A stretch of 41,351 nt of DNA from contig NZ_CAXBKN010000016.1 in NCBI RefSeq assembly GCF_963976135.1, positions 1 to 41,351 of the forward strand, in the 5' to 3' direction. Source of the stretch: Maricaulis sp963976135 (lineage in GTDB: Bacteria > Pseudomonadota > Alphaproteobacteria > Caulobacterales > Maricaulaceae). This document shows positions 26,046 to 33,894 of the stretch, in pieces. A model generated the notes under the pieces. The model saw only the letters and a list, made by a program, of their open reading frames with translations. It did not search any database and was not told the DNA's origin. The translations under genes and the position numbers were made by a program. Position 1 is the first letter of the stretch, and every line of letters begins with the position of its first letter.

Positions 26046-27980
26046 CTAAGGCCCGTGTCGCTCCGCCGCATTCTTTCTGCCCCCCCACCAGAAACCGACG
26101 AGAATCGTTGTGAGCGCCAGACCTTGAGCTGCCAGGCCTTCCCAGGTTGGAAAGACACCGAGAATGTCGATGCGAGGCACGAATGAGACAGGATGAATGC
26201 CGAGCAGGCCGGCCTCCTGTAGGCCCGCGAACCCCTTGCCCGCGAGCACCACGGCCAGTGCCGCAATCAACATCGAGCTGTACGAGAAGAACTGTGAGAT
26301 CGGAAGACGCTTGCTGTAGCTGAGTAGCCCCCAACCAACCAATGCGAGAGCCAGCGCCGCCGTTGCCGCCCCCGCGAGCATCGCCAGATGCGCGCCCTGA
26401 CTCCAGAGTGCGACAAAGAACAGGATTGTCTCGAAAACTTCCCGGTAGACGACCACAAAGGCGAGTGAGAACAAAAACCACGCGGAGCCACGCGAAAGCG
26501 CGGTTGAGAGTTTCGCCTTGATGTAGTCCTGCCAGGCGTCGGACCGCGATTTACCGTGCATCCAAATGCCAACCGAGATCAGCACGACCGCCGAAAGCAG
26601 CGAGCCAAAACCCTCGGTCAGTTCGCGGCTCGCGCCACTGATGGAGATCAGGGAAGTGGCCGCCACCCAGGTAAGGACGCCGGCAACCAGCGCCGAAATC
26701 CAGCCTCCATGCACATAAGGCAGAACGTCGCGCCGATCCGCCTTGCCGAGGAATGCGATCATTGCCACTACGATGAGGAGGGCCTCAACACCCTCCCGTA
26801 AGAGAATGGTGAATGCACCGGCGAAACTTGAAACAGGACTTGCTTGTTCGGGTGCCAGTGCGGCTTCCGCCGCGTCCATCAGGGCGCCCAACTGCTCTAC
26901 TTGCGCTCGCACCTCCTCCAATGGCGCACCGGATGACACGCTGGCGCGAAAGGCCCCCATTGCGCTTTCGATGCGCGTCAACAAGGCACGATCGCGGGCG
27001 GCGAGCGTCGGTTCGACCGGTTCGAAGCCGTCGAGATATGCCGACAGCGCCAATTCCTGCGCGAGCTGGCGATCTCCGGCTTCATAGCTGGCCAGGCTCT
27101 GGGCGAGCTTGGTGCGGGTGACGCCCAGATTGTCCGTTCGCTGCGACACGGCTTCGGGATGGCGGCGCAGATAGGCTGTGAGATTGGTCGCGGCGGGCTC
27201 GCCGATCTCGGCCGCGAGTGCTGCGGGCGTTGTTTGTGTCAGCGCTTGAAGATCGGGAAAGCGCGCGCGCAGCCGGGCATCACCCGTCCAGAGCCGTTCG
27301 CCTTGATCCGCGGTTTCATCGAAGGCGAGGCTTCCAGCATAGAAGGCGAGGGCCCACCGATCCTGCGGCGGCAACTCGGCGAAACTCGCCATGGCGGTCC
27401 CGTCCAGCCCCTGGTAAATCACCTGATAGAGACCGAACAGGCTGCGTTGGCGGGCACGCGCGGCATCGGCGAAGGCGATCGGCCGCGGATCGAGCCCGCT
27501 GGCGGCCGGGCCGTCCGCATGTCCCATGACGCCGTGACAGGCGGCGCATTGCTCGGCATAAAGCGCGGCTCCGCGTGCCAGATCTGGCGCCTCCGACGGA
27601 GCGAGCTGCGTCGGGTAGGCAAGCAGTAGCGCGCTCGCCAGTCTTTGGGCTCGGTCAGCGACTTCGGGGGCGGGCGCTTTCCGGCCGATGGCCGAAACCA
27701 GACCTTCGGCCTGAGCGACGAGACCCGGTTGGGCGGTCGACGGCGGCAGCGCCGCCAGCCGGTCACGCACCGATGCCGAGAATTCCTGCATTTCGGCATA
27801 CTCGGATTGGCTGAGCACCTGGCCGTCACTGACCGCTTCGGGATAGTCGACCGCGAGGTAGTCGAGAAGACGCCAGGCTACCTGCGCCGAGGGCGCGGTT
27901 TCTTGCGCCAGGCCGGCGGGCGGAAAGGCGATCGTTGCGAACGCGAACACCGCGACGAGAAAGTGACCGATGGCCCGCAT
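26046..27980 (-). CDS. Cytochrome c-FTR1 iron permease fusion
   Basis: This 644-residue inner-membrane iron transporter has a signal peptide (MRAIGHFLVAVFAFATIAF, cleavage after AGLAQ). A cytochrome c-like domain carries CAACHG (near residue 144), and a helical linker follows. The FTR1/EfeU-type permease domain has its two acidic iron motifs in LREGVEALLIV (near 397) and YREVFETILFF (near 513). The fused haem domain suggests ferrous iron is oxidised before uptake. The frame is open to 28046, but the ATG at 27980 has GGAG 7 nt upstream and starts the signal peptide. A Fur-box-like dyad lies just upstream, so iron control is likely. Confidence 0.92.
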   Translation of the reverse strand: MRAIGHFLVAVFAFATIAFPPAGLAQETAPSAQVAWRLLDYLAVDYPEAVSDGQVLSQSEYAEMQEFSASVRDRLAALPPSTAQPGLVAQAEGLVSAIGRKAPAPEVADRAQRLASALLLAYPTQLAPSEAPDLARGAALYAEQCAACHGVMGHADGPAASGLDPRPIAFADAARARQRSLFGLYQVIYQGLDGTAMASFAELPPQDRWALAFYAGSLAFDETADQGERLWTGDARLRARFPDLQALTQTTPAALAAEIGEPAATNLTAYLRRHPEAVSQRTDNLGVTRTKLAQSLASYEAGDRQLAQELALSAYLDGFEPVEPTLAARDRALLTRIESAMGAFRASVSSGAPLEEVRAQVEQLGALMDAAEAALAPEQASPVSSFAGAFTILLREGVEALLIVVAMIAFLGKADRRDVLPYVHGGWISALVAGVLTWVAATSLISISGASRELTEGFGSLLSAVVLISVGIWMHGKSRSDAWQDYIKAKLSTALSRGSAWFLFSLAFVVVYREVFETILFFVALWSQGAHLAMLAGAATAALALALVGWGLLSYSKRLPISQFFSYSSMLIAALAVVLAGKGFAGLQEAGLLGIHPVSFVPRIDILGVFPTWEGLAAQGLALTTILVGFWWGGRKNAAERHGP

Positions 27981-28001
27981 CGAGTATCTCCAATGATTTT
28001 G

Positions 28002-28018
28002 CGAATGCGTATCATTCG
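28002..28018. promoter_or_regulatory. Fur-box-like inverted repeat upstream of the iron permease
   Basis: CGAATG (28002-28007) and CATTCG (28013-28018) form a perfect inverted repeat with a 5-bp spacer. On the minus strand the site reads CGAATGATACGCATTCG; extended to 19 bases it matches about 12 of 19 positions of the classical Fur consensus, including the AATGATA core. It lies about 20-40 bp upstream of the FTR1-fusion start, between that gene and the methyltransferase-LspA fusion, where an iron-responsive promoter would be expected. Confidence 0.55.
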
Positions 28019-28046
28019 TGGTAATCGGACGCAAGGCTTCTGCCAT

Positions 28047-29147
28047 TCAGGGCCGCCTGGCCGCAGTCTTGTGCCGCCGGGGTATAACAGTGAAAAAAAT
28101 CAGCATTGCGCCTGTGATAACGGCCACATCCGCCATGTTGAAGGTCGGCCAATGCCAGCCCGCCCAATGAAAATCCAGAAAGTCTGTGACGGCGCCCTGT
28201 CGGATCCGGTCAAGGATGTTGCCGAGCGCGCCGCCGAGGATCAGACTCAACCCGGCTCGCTGCAATCCGGTCTTCGCCCGAAATGCCCACCCCCCGACCA
28301 CCGCGATGATCACGCCCGTTAGGGCGATCATCGCCCAAGGTTTCCCCTGCATCAGCCCGCTCAACATGCCGAAGCTCGCGCCTTCGTTGAACCCAAGGGT
28401 TAGATTGAAGAATGGCGTCACCGGAATCACCCGAGGCGGCTCCATGACCAGCAAAATCACTGTTTTGCTGATCTGATCCACTGCGAGCGCAAGCGTGGCG
28501 AGGCCTGCGACTTGAATGGGCACGGTCCTTTTCATGTCGCGTGCTTTCGGTAGACCGAACCAGCGTGGAACAGACGTTAGATAGTGGCTGTACACCTGTC
28601 CCAGGCTTTGCGTCAGAACCCGCTCCTCTGATCGGATCTGGCGGTTTGCTGATGCCCAGAAGATGACGACTGAGACGCCTCCGGCCACCGTCGGGATTGC
28701 TAGTGCGACGCCAGCCAACAACAAAATTTGCCCCAAAAATACCGGGTTGCGCGACAGATCGTAGAGCCCACCGGTCACCAGCGCTCCTACCGCATCATCC
28801 GCCACACCGACGCGCCACGAGGCCCCCATCGCCATCTGTGCCGCGAAGGCCAGCATCCCACCCGCGATGGCGATGAAGTGACCCGTCATTCCTGCAAACA
28901 GGCCCTGCGGTGACCAGAAAGGGTCCAGCACCGCAATTGCGGGAAAGGCCGTCAGTAACAGTGGGCTGAAGAGTGCCAGTCCGAAGGCCAGCTTGAAACC
29001 GAAGGCTGCAAGCGCGTCCGCTCCGGTGGCCCGAGCGAACAGCCAGACTGATCGTCTTGCCGTCCTTGCCGCCAGCATCGATCCGGCGAAGAAAGCCGCC
29101 AGATATAACACCAGAACGCCCAAGCTGGCCCACGCGAACATCGTCAT
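28047..29147 (-). CDS. Isoprenylcysteine-methyltransferase-like / signal peptidase II (LspA) fusion
   Basis: This 366-residue membrane protein joins two domains. Residues about 1-200 resemble the ICMT/phospholipid methyltransferase membrane family (YDLSRNPVFLGQ near 129-140; RSEERVLTQ...YSHYLTSVPRWF near 172-197). Residues from about 205 are a complete signal peptidase II: DQISK (224-228), FNEGASFG (253-260), GGALGNILDR (305-314) and FNMADVAV (336-343), with both catalytic Asp residues (D313, D340). No strong SD precedes the internal Met205, so a single polypeptide is likely. It starts 4 nt after the P-ATPase stop. LspA and ICMT-like (CzcN) genes each accompany heavy-metal operons elsewhere. 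The host's housekeeping lspA is presumably outside the window. Confidence 0.88.
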   Translation of the reverse strand: MTMFAWASLGVLVLYLAAFFAGSMLAARTARRSVWLFARATGADALAAFGFKLAFGLALFSPLLLTAFPAIAVLDPFWSPQGLFAGMTGHFIAIAGGMLAFAAQMAMGASWRVGVADDAVGALVTGGLYDLSRNPVFLGQILLLAGVALAIPTVAGGVSVVIFWASANRQIRSEERVLTQSLGQVYSHYLTSVPRWFGLPKARDMKRTVPIQVAGLATLALAVDQISKTVILLVMEPPRVIPVTPFFNLTLGFNEGASFGMLSGLMQGKPWAMIALTGVIIAVVGGWAFRAKTGLQRAGLSLILGGALGNILDRIRQGAVTDFLDFHWAGWHWPTFNMADVAVITGAMLIFFTVIPRRHKTAARRP

Positions 29148-29151
29148 CGCC

Positions 29152-31458
29152 CTACCTCTCGCGTTCTGGATTGAAGCGGAGCAAGCGCAGGGCGTTCAGG
29201 GTCACCAAGACGGTGGCCCCGGTATCGGCGAGAATGGCGAGCCACAGGCCAGTCATGCCCAGCACAGTTGTGACCAAGAACACCGCCTTCAGCCCGAGCG
29301 AAATCGTCACATTCTGGCGAATATTGCCCATCGCCGCGCGGGCCAGCCGTACCATCGCGGCTACATCGGTGACGCGGTTGCGCAGCAGGGCCGCGGCTGC
29401 GGTTTCAAGCGCCACATCGGTGCCCGATCCCATTGCCACGCCCACGGATGCCGCCGCGAGTGCTGGGGCATCATTGATTCCGTCACCGACCATGATCACG
29501 CCGCCGTGCGCCGCCATTTCCTTGATGGCCACCACCTTGTCTTCGGGCATCAGCTCTGCTCGATGCTCCACGCCCAGAACGCCGGCAATTGCCGCCCCGG
29601 TTCGGGCATTGTCACCGGTGAGCATTGTCGACGTGACGCCCATCACTCCCAATTGGCGCACACCCTCAATGGCATCGGCGCGCGGCTCATCACGCATGGC
29701 GATCAAACCAAGGATGACGCGTTCACGAAACACAACGACGACGGTCTTGCCCGCTTCCTCCAGGGCCGCCGCCCGTCGGACGCCAAAAGTATCCAATGCA
29801 CCCATCTCGGCGGCGTAGCGCGGCGAAGCAACCCAGGCCAGGGCTCCTCCAACCTTTGCCTCGACACCCCTACCGATCAGCGCTTTTGCAGCGGTTGCAG
29901 GAAAGGCAGTAACGCCGTTCTCTTTGGCTCGACGCAGGATCGCTTCCGCCAACGGGTGGCTTGAACCGGTCTCTACCCCCGCGGCCACGGCCAACAATTC
30001 CGGTTCCGTTGCATCAAGGGGGATCACATCGGTCACGGCGGGCCGCCCTACCGTCAGGGTTCCCGTCTTGTCAAATGCCACGCGAGTGGCGCGCGCCGCT
30101 GCCTCAATAACGGCCCCTCCCTTGATCAAGATCCCCCGCTTGGCTCCAGACGATAGCGCGGAGGCAATGGAGGCGGGAACCGAGATCACCAATGCGCAGG
30201 GGCAACCGACCAGTAACAGGGCCAGTGCGCGGTAAATCCAGGTCTCCCAGTCTGCGCCCATCGCAAGCGGCGGGATGAGTGCCACCAGCACGGCCAACCC
30301 GACAATTGCGGGCATGTAGACGCGGCTGAACCGGTCGATAAAACGTTCAGTTGGCGCCCGGGCTGTTTCGGCCTCTTCGACCAATGCGATGATGCGGGAA
30401 AGGGTGTTCTCTTCGGCGGTCTTGGTGACAGTGATACGCAACACCGCTTCAGTGTTGATCGAGCCCGCGAAAACCACATCGCCCGGACCCTTGGTCTTCG
30501 GCATCGATTCGCCCGTAACCGGGCTTTCATCAATGCCCGACGAGCCTTCTGCAATCTCGCCATCAGCGGGAATGCGGTCGCCCGGGCGGACCAGCACGCG
30601 TTGGCCGATCGCAAGCGTGCTGGCATCAACTTCGCGAATTTCTCCGTTTTCCTCGATGAGCGCCGTTTTTGGAATCAGGTCGGCCAGGGCCCTGATCGAG
30701 GCGCGGGCCTTTTCGGCAGCAAGGCCCTCCAGTACCTCGCCTACGGCGAACAAGAAGACTACCAGCGCGGCCTCTTCCGCAGCGCCGATCACCAGCGCCC
30801 CGGTCGCTGCGACGGTCATCAACGCTTCGATGGTAAAGGGGATGCCGGCCCGCACCGCGGCAAAGGCGCGGACAGCGATTGGGGCAACCCCGATTAGGCA
30901 TGCCGCGATGAAGGCATAATTGGCAAAGGTCTCCGAGGCGAACAGTTTAACCGCCCAGGCTGCGGCCAGTAACAGAGCGGTGCCGACGACCAACTTGCCC
31001 TTGGCGGTCTGATACCAACGCCTGTCCGGGTCGGCGTTCCCGTTGTGGCGTCCGCCGCCATGGTCGAGCTTTTGCTTGCCTGCATTCTCGGCCTCAACAG
31101 GTTTTGGGTTGTTGAGGTCAGTCCCTGTTCCTGTGCCTTGACCCTGGCGATCAGGCACAGTGTCGCCGTTCTTGTTGATCATTTCGGCCGCGGGCGGAAC
31201 AGCCGCCTCCCTCCGGGCGGCCGGCGACCTCATGGGGGCAATCCCGAAACCCAGCTTCTTCACCATTGTCTCTACGACTTCACGCTCGGTGCGGGTGACG
31301 TCGAGTGACAGCGTCAATCGTTCCGACATTACGCCGATCTGCACGTTTTCGACACCCGGAAGGCGGGTCAACGCGGTGGTAATCCTGGTCGCGCAGCTGG
31401 CACAATCCATACCAGTCACGGTCCAGTCGCAGCGTTCCGAAGTGTCATTCGAGCTCAT
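29152..31458 (-). CDS. cadA: Zn/Cd/Pb-exporting P1B-type ATPase (CadA/ZntA)
   Basis: This 768-residue heavy-metal P-type ATPase pumps divalent soft metals to the periplasm. An N-terminal HMA domain carries GMDCASC (about 16-22). A long hydrophilic linker with a HGGGRHNGNAD-like stretch follows. The ATPase core has CPCALVISVP (near 418), DKTGTLT (near 463), the GSSHPLAEAI nucleotide-site HP motif and GDGINDAPAL (near 660). The last TM contains DTGATVLVTLNALRLL, whose Asp is typical of Zn/Cd ATPases. The frame is open to 31521, but that part overlaps the promoter/operator; the ATG at 31458 has AAAGG 6 nt upstream. It is transcribed divergently from a MerR regulator and coupled to the ICMT-LspA gene. 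Confidence 0.95.
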   Translation of the reverse strand: MSSNDTSERCDWTVTGMDCASCATRITTALTRLPGVENVQIGVMSERLTLSLDVTRTEREVVETMVKKLGFGIAPMRSPAARREAAVPPAAEMINKNGDTVPDRQGQGTGTGTDLNNPKPVEAENAGKQKLDHGGGRHNGNADPDRRWYQTAKGKLVVGTALLLAAAWAVKLFASETFANYAFIAACLIGVAPIAVRAFAAVRAGIPFTIEALMTVAATGALVIGAAEEAALVVFLFAVGEVLEGLAAEKARASIRALADLIPKTALIEENGEIREVDASTLAIGQRVLVRPGDRIPADGEIAEGSSGIDESPVTGESMPKTKGPGDVVFAGSINTEAVLRITVTKTAEENTLSRIIALVEEAETARAPTERFIDRFSRVYMPAIVGLAVLVALIPPLAMGADWETWIYRALALLLVGCPCALVISVPASIASALSSGAKRGILIKGGAVIEAAARATRVAFDKTGTLTVGRPAVTDVIPLDATEPELLAVAAGVETGSSHPLAEAILRRAKENGVTAFPATAAKALIGRGVEAKVGGALAWVASPRYAAEMGALDTFGVRRAAALEEAGKTVVVVFRERVILGLIAMRDEPRADAIEGVRQLGVMGVTSTMLTGDNARTGAAIAGVLGVEHRAELMPEDKVVAIKEMAAHGGVIMVGDGINDAPALAAASVGVAMGSGTDVALETAAAALLRNRVTDVAAMVRLARAAMGNIRQNVTISLGLKAVFLVTTVLGMTGLWLAILADTGATVLVTLNALRLLRFNPERER

Positions 31459-31511
31459 TATAAACCTTTCCATCCCCCTCGAAGGGCGACGCTTGTCTCC
31501 AGTGACTTGCA

Positions 31512-31542
31512 GCTCTAACATCTCTAGTAACTAGAGGTTCAA
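31512..31542 (-). promoter_or_regulatory. MerR-type promoter/operator controlling the P-ATPase gene
   Basis: On the minus strand a -35 box TTGAAC (31542-31537) is followed by the dyad CTCTAG-TAA-CTAGAG (palindrome 31522-31536). A -10-like TAGAGC (31517-31512) follows, giving a long spacer of about 19 bp. Over-long spacers containing a dyad are the hallmark of promoters activated by MerR-family metal sensors such as ZntR, CadR and PbrR. The divergent merR gene starts 11 bp beyond the -35 box, so the regulator probably also represses itself. Confidence 0.8.
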
Positions 31543-31552
31543 GAGGTTTCTC

Positions 31553-31993
31553 ATGTTGACCATCGGAAAGTTGAGCGAGGCTGTTGGCGTGAAGGTTCCA
31601 ACCATCCGCTACTACGAACAAATCGGGCTTTTACAGGAGGCAGAGCGGTCTTCCGGAAACCAGCGGCTCTACTCCAAGGCTGCTCGAGATCGATTGGCTT
31701 TTATCCGCCACGCTCGCGAACTGGGCTTTCCGCTGGATGCTATCCGCGATTTGTTGGGCATGTCTGATCGACCGGACCAGCCTTGCGATACTGTGAATGG
31801 GATAGCCAAGGCCCAGCTTTTGGCAGTGGAGGGCCGGATTTTGCGGCTGATGGCGTTGAAATCCGAACTGGAACGCATGGTGGCGCAATGCGCGGGCGGT
31901 CGGGTCGCAGATTGCCGGGTGATCGAGGCGTTGGGAACCCCCGCCATCCCGGCCGGCGGAAAGCCGCTCTCGGCTGAAGCGTCTGCTCGATAG
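31553..31993 (+). CDS. cadR: MerR-family Zn/Cd/Pb-responsive regulator (CadR/ZntR/PbrR type)
   Basis: This 146-residue metal sensor-activator begins with the classic MerR helix-turn-helix (MLTIGKLSEAVGVKVPTIRYYEQIGLL, wing RSSGNQRLYS). A long dimerisation helix follows. Metal ligands are placed as in the ZntR/CadR/PbrR group: C78 (QPCDT), C113 and C121 (CAGGRVADC). The short C-terminal loop lacks the His-rich tail of many CadR proteins, so selectivity among Zn, Cd and Pb cannot be assigned. GAGG lies 7 nt before the ATG. It faces the cadA gene across the shared MerR-type operator. Confidence 0.93.
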   Translation: MLTIGKLSEAVGVKVPTIRYYEQIGLLQEAERSSGNQRLYSKAARDRLAFIRHARELGFPLDAIRDLLGMSDRPDQPCDTVNGIAKAQLLAVEGRILRLMALKSELERMVAQCAGGRVADCRVIEALGTPAIPAGGKPLSAEASAR

Positions 31994-32211
31994 CCCTATC
32001 GGAAGCGCGAGCGGTGAAGGCTGGATTCGAACTTCGCTTGGATGATCGCGTCGTCGAGATCATACACAATTTCTTGCCCGTGGCTCCCACCCGCAAGTGG
32101 TTTTCCCGGGCCGGACCATGAGCCGGGTCCGTTGACAATCGGCGCGACGACTGGCAGGTGCGGAGGCCTTGATGCAGGCTGGCGGTGCTCTCGTCAGGGG
32201 AAGAGTCGTTT

Positions 32212-32538
32212 TTGAACTATCTGCGACACATACGGTCCTTGGGTTTGGTGCTTGTGCTGTTGGCAATGTCGTCAATCGCTATGGCAGACCCGGTTGCGGA
32301 TATTATCGATCACCAGTTCACGCACACCTCCGCAGATTTTGGCTCGGGCAGCGGGGATGACCCCATCGGCAATTCGCACGAGTGTCACGTGTGTCATAGC
32401 CATGCATCGGCCCCATCGCATACGCTGAGCCAGTGGGAAATGTTCGAATCTGTTGGGACCGGTTCCTATACGGACGCACTCCTTCCTACGCGGCACGCGG
32501 GCCCTCCCACACCGCCTCCGATCGACGCTCTGAACTAG
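32212..32538 (+). CDS. Small exported Cys/His-rich protein ahead of czcCBA
   Basis: I do not recognise a named family. A TTG start at 32212, behind AGGGGAAGAG, gives a 108-residue product that opens with a clear signal peptide (MNYLRHIRSLGLVLVLLAMS, cleavage after AMA). A GTG at 32185 is the alternative start. The mature part carries HECHVCHSH (about 56-64) flanked by further His residues, which looks like a metal-binding cluster, and ends in a Pro-rich tail. It lies 42 bp before czcC on the same strand. Small periplasmic proteins of the CzcI/CnrX sort open other Czc/Cnr operons, so a metal-sensing or chaperone role is plausible but unproven. Confidence 0.68.
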   Translation: MNYLRHIRSLGLVLVLLAMSSIAMADPVADIIDHQFTHTSADFGSGSGDDPIGNSHECHVCHSHASAPSHTLSQWEMFESVGTGSYTDALLPTRHAGPPTPPPIDALN

Positions 32539-32580
32539 CACTTCCACTAGTTTCATTCAGCAACGATCGAAGGATCATTC

Positions 32581-33894
32581 ATGCGAAATTTAGCCGTGCG
32601 CCAGGCCGATGGGCCCGTGCGCTTGATGTTTATGGCCATGCTGTGCGCCGTACTCATCGCAGCCCCCTCCGCCGCACAGAGCGGATCCGATACCACCCTC
32701 CAACTGCCGCAGGCGCTCCACGCGGCAGTGCAATCAAGCCCGCGCTTTGCGGCTGCTCGTGAAGAGCTGGCCGGGAGTGAGGCTGACGCCATGCAAGCGT
32801 CGCTCTGGGACAATCCAGACCTGTCAGTGGATGTCGAAAATTTCGGCTCAGATCGCCGTGGCACTGATCAGGTTGAGACTACCGTGGGCATCTCTCAGCG
32901 AGTGCGTCTCGGCGGAGACCTTTTCTATGCCCGCCGTGCCGCGGATGCAGAAGTCCATGCCGCCAGAATACGGGCTCAAATCGTTCTCACCGACGTGCTT
33001 GCGACGACAGCCAGCGAGTATGTGCTCGCTGTTGCGGCCAGCGAGCGTGTCTCGCTACAAGCCGAAGTCGTGTCCTTGACTGATCAGATGGCCGATGCCG
33101 TCAATCGACGGGTGGAAGCTGGTCGGGCGTCGCCGATTGAGCAGCAACGGGTTGAAGTCGTGACGGCGCGCGTCAGATCCGAACTGGTTTCTCTACAATT
33201 GCAGCAGATATCCAATCTGCGACGACTGTTCATGATGCTGGGAGAAGAATTTTCGAACAGCACTAGGCTGGAAGCCGCCGACGCCCTCAGCGGCATCGGC
33301 GATCTTGAGGTGCTGGATTCCGACGCGGTGGATTCCAGCCTTGAACTGCTGCTGACCGCCGCACAGACCGACATAAGACGTGCGGATGTCGGCCGTGCCC
33401 GGGCAGATGCCATCCCGGACGCTACCGTGGGGCTGGGTGTCCGGCGGCTCGCCGGCGGGCAAGACACCGCACTCGTCGCATCAATCTCACTCCCAATTCC
33501 AGTGATCAATCGAAACCAGGGCGCGATAGCAGCGGCCGGACGACGTGAAACGGCAGCGCGACTAACCGAAGGAAGTGTGCGGCGGCAACTCCTGGGCGAT
33601 TTCGCTTCGAGCTACACAGAATGGGCGGCCGCCAGGAATGAGCTTGACGCTATCAGAACGCGTATCCTGCCTGCGGCAGAGCGGTCCTTTGAGAGCGCAC
33701 GAATGGCCTACCACGAAGGGCAAATTGACCTTCTGAACTTTCTTGATGTTCAGCGGCAATTCTTCGAATTGCGTGCTGGCGCTATCGATGCAGCGGCGCG
33801 CGTGCATCTCGCTACGATCCAAATAGACCTGTTGACCGGCGGAACACGGCTTCGTGCCCTCGCCGACGCCCACCAATTGGAGGCTTCTCGATGA
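32581..33894 (+). CDS. czcC: CzcC-like TolC-family outer-membrane efflux protein
   Basis: This 437-residue outer-membrane channel serves a divalent-metal RND exporter. A signal peptide (MFMAMLCAVLIAAPSAAQ, cleavage near residue 33) follows a charged N-terminal extension. The TolC repeat is clear: LQLPQALHAAVQSSPRFAAAREEL, NPDLSVDVENFG, VGISQRVRLGGD, then VASISLPIPVINRNQGAIAAA and AYHEGQIDLLNFLDVQRQ in the second half. An ATGA overlap couples it to the adaptor gene. The CzcC assignment rests on the order C-B-A and on the pump downstream. Confidence 0.93.
   Translation: MRNLAVRQADGPVRLMFMAMLCAVLIAAPSAAQSGSDTTLQLPQALHAAVQSSPRFAAAREELAGSEADAMQASLWDNPDLSVDVENFGSDRRGTDQVETTVGISQRVRLGGDLFYARRAADAEVHAARIRAQIVLTDVLATTASEYVLAVAASERVSLQAEVVSLTDQMADAVNRRVEAGRASPIEQQRVEVVTARVRSELVSLQLQQISNLRRLFMMLGEEFSNSTRLEAADALSGIGDLEVLDSDAVDSSLELLLTAAQTDIRRADVGRARADAIPDATVGLGVRRLAGGQDTALVASISLPIPVINRNQGAIAAAGRRETAARLTEGSVRRQLLGDFASSYTEWAAARNELDAIRTRILPAAERSFESARMAYHEGQIDLLNFLDVQRQFFELRAGAIDAAARVHLATIQIDLLTGGTRLRALADAHQLEASR

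Noticed and set aside
27981..28046. N-terminal extension of the FTR1 fusion to the ATG at 28046
   Set aside because: The extension would translate through the Fur-like dyad and bury the signal peptide; the ATG at 27980 has a proper SD.
31459..31521. N-terminal extension of the P-ATPase to the ATG at 31521
   Set aside because: The upstream ATG lies at the edge of the MerR operator/promoter, so it would be at or before the transcription start; the ATG at 31458 has an SD.
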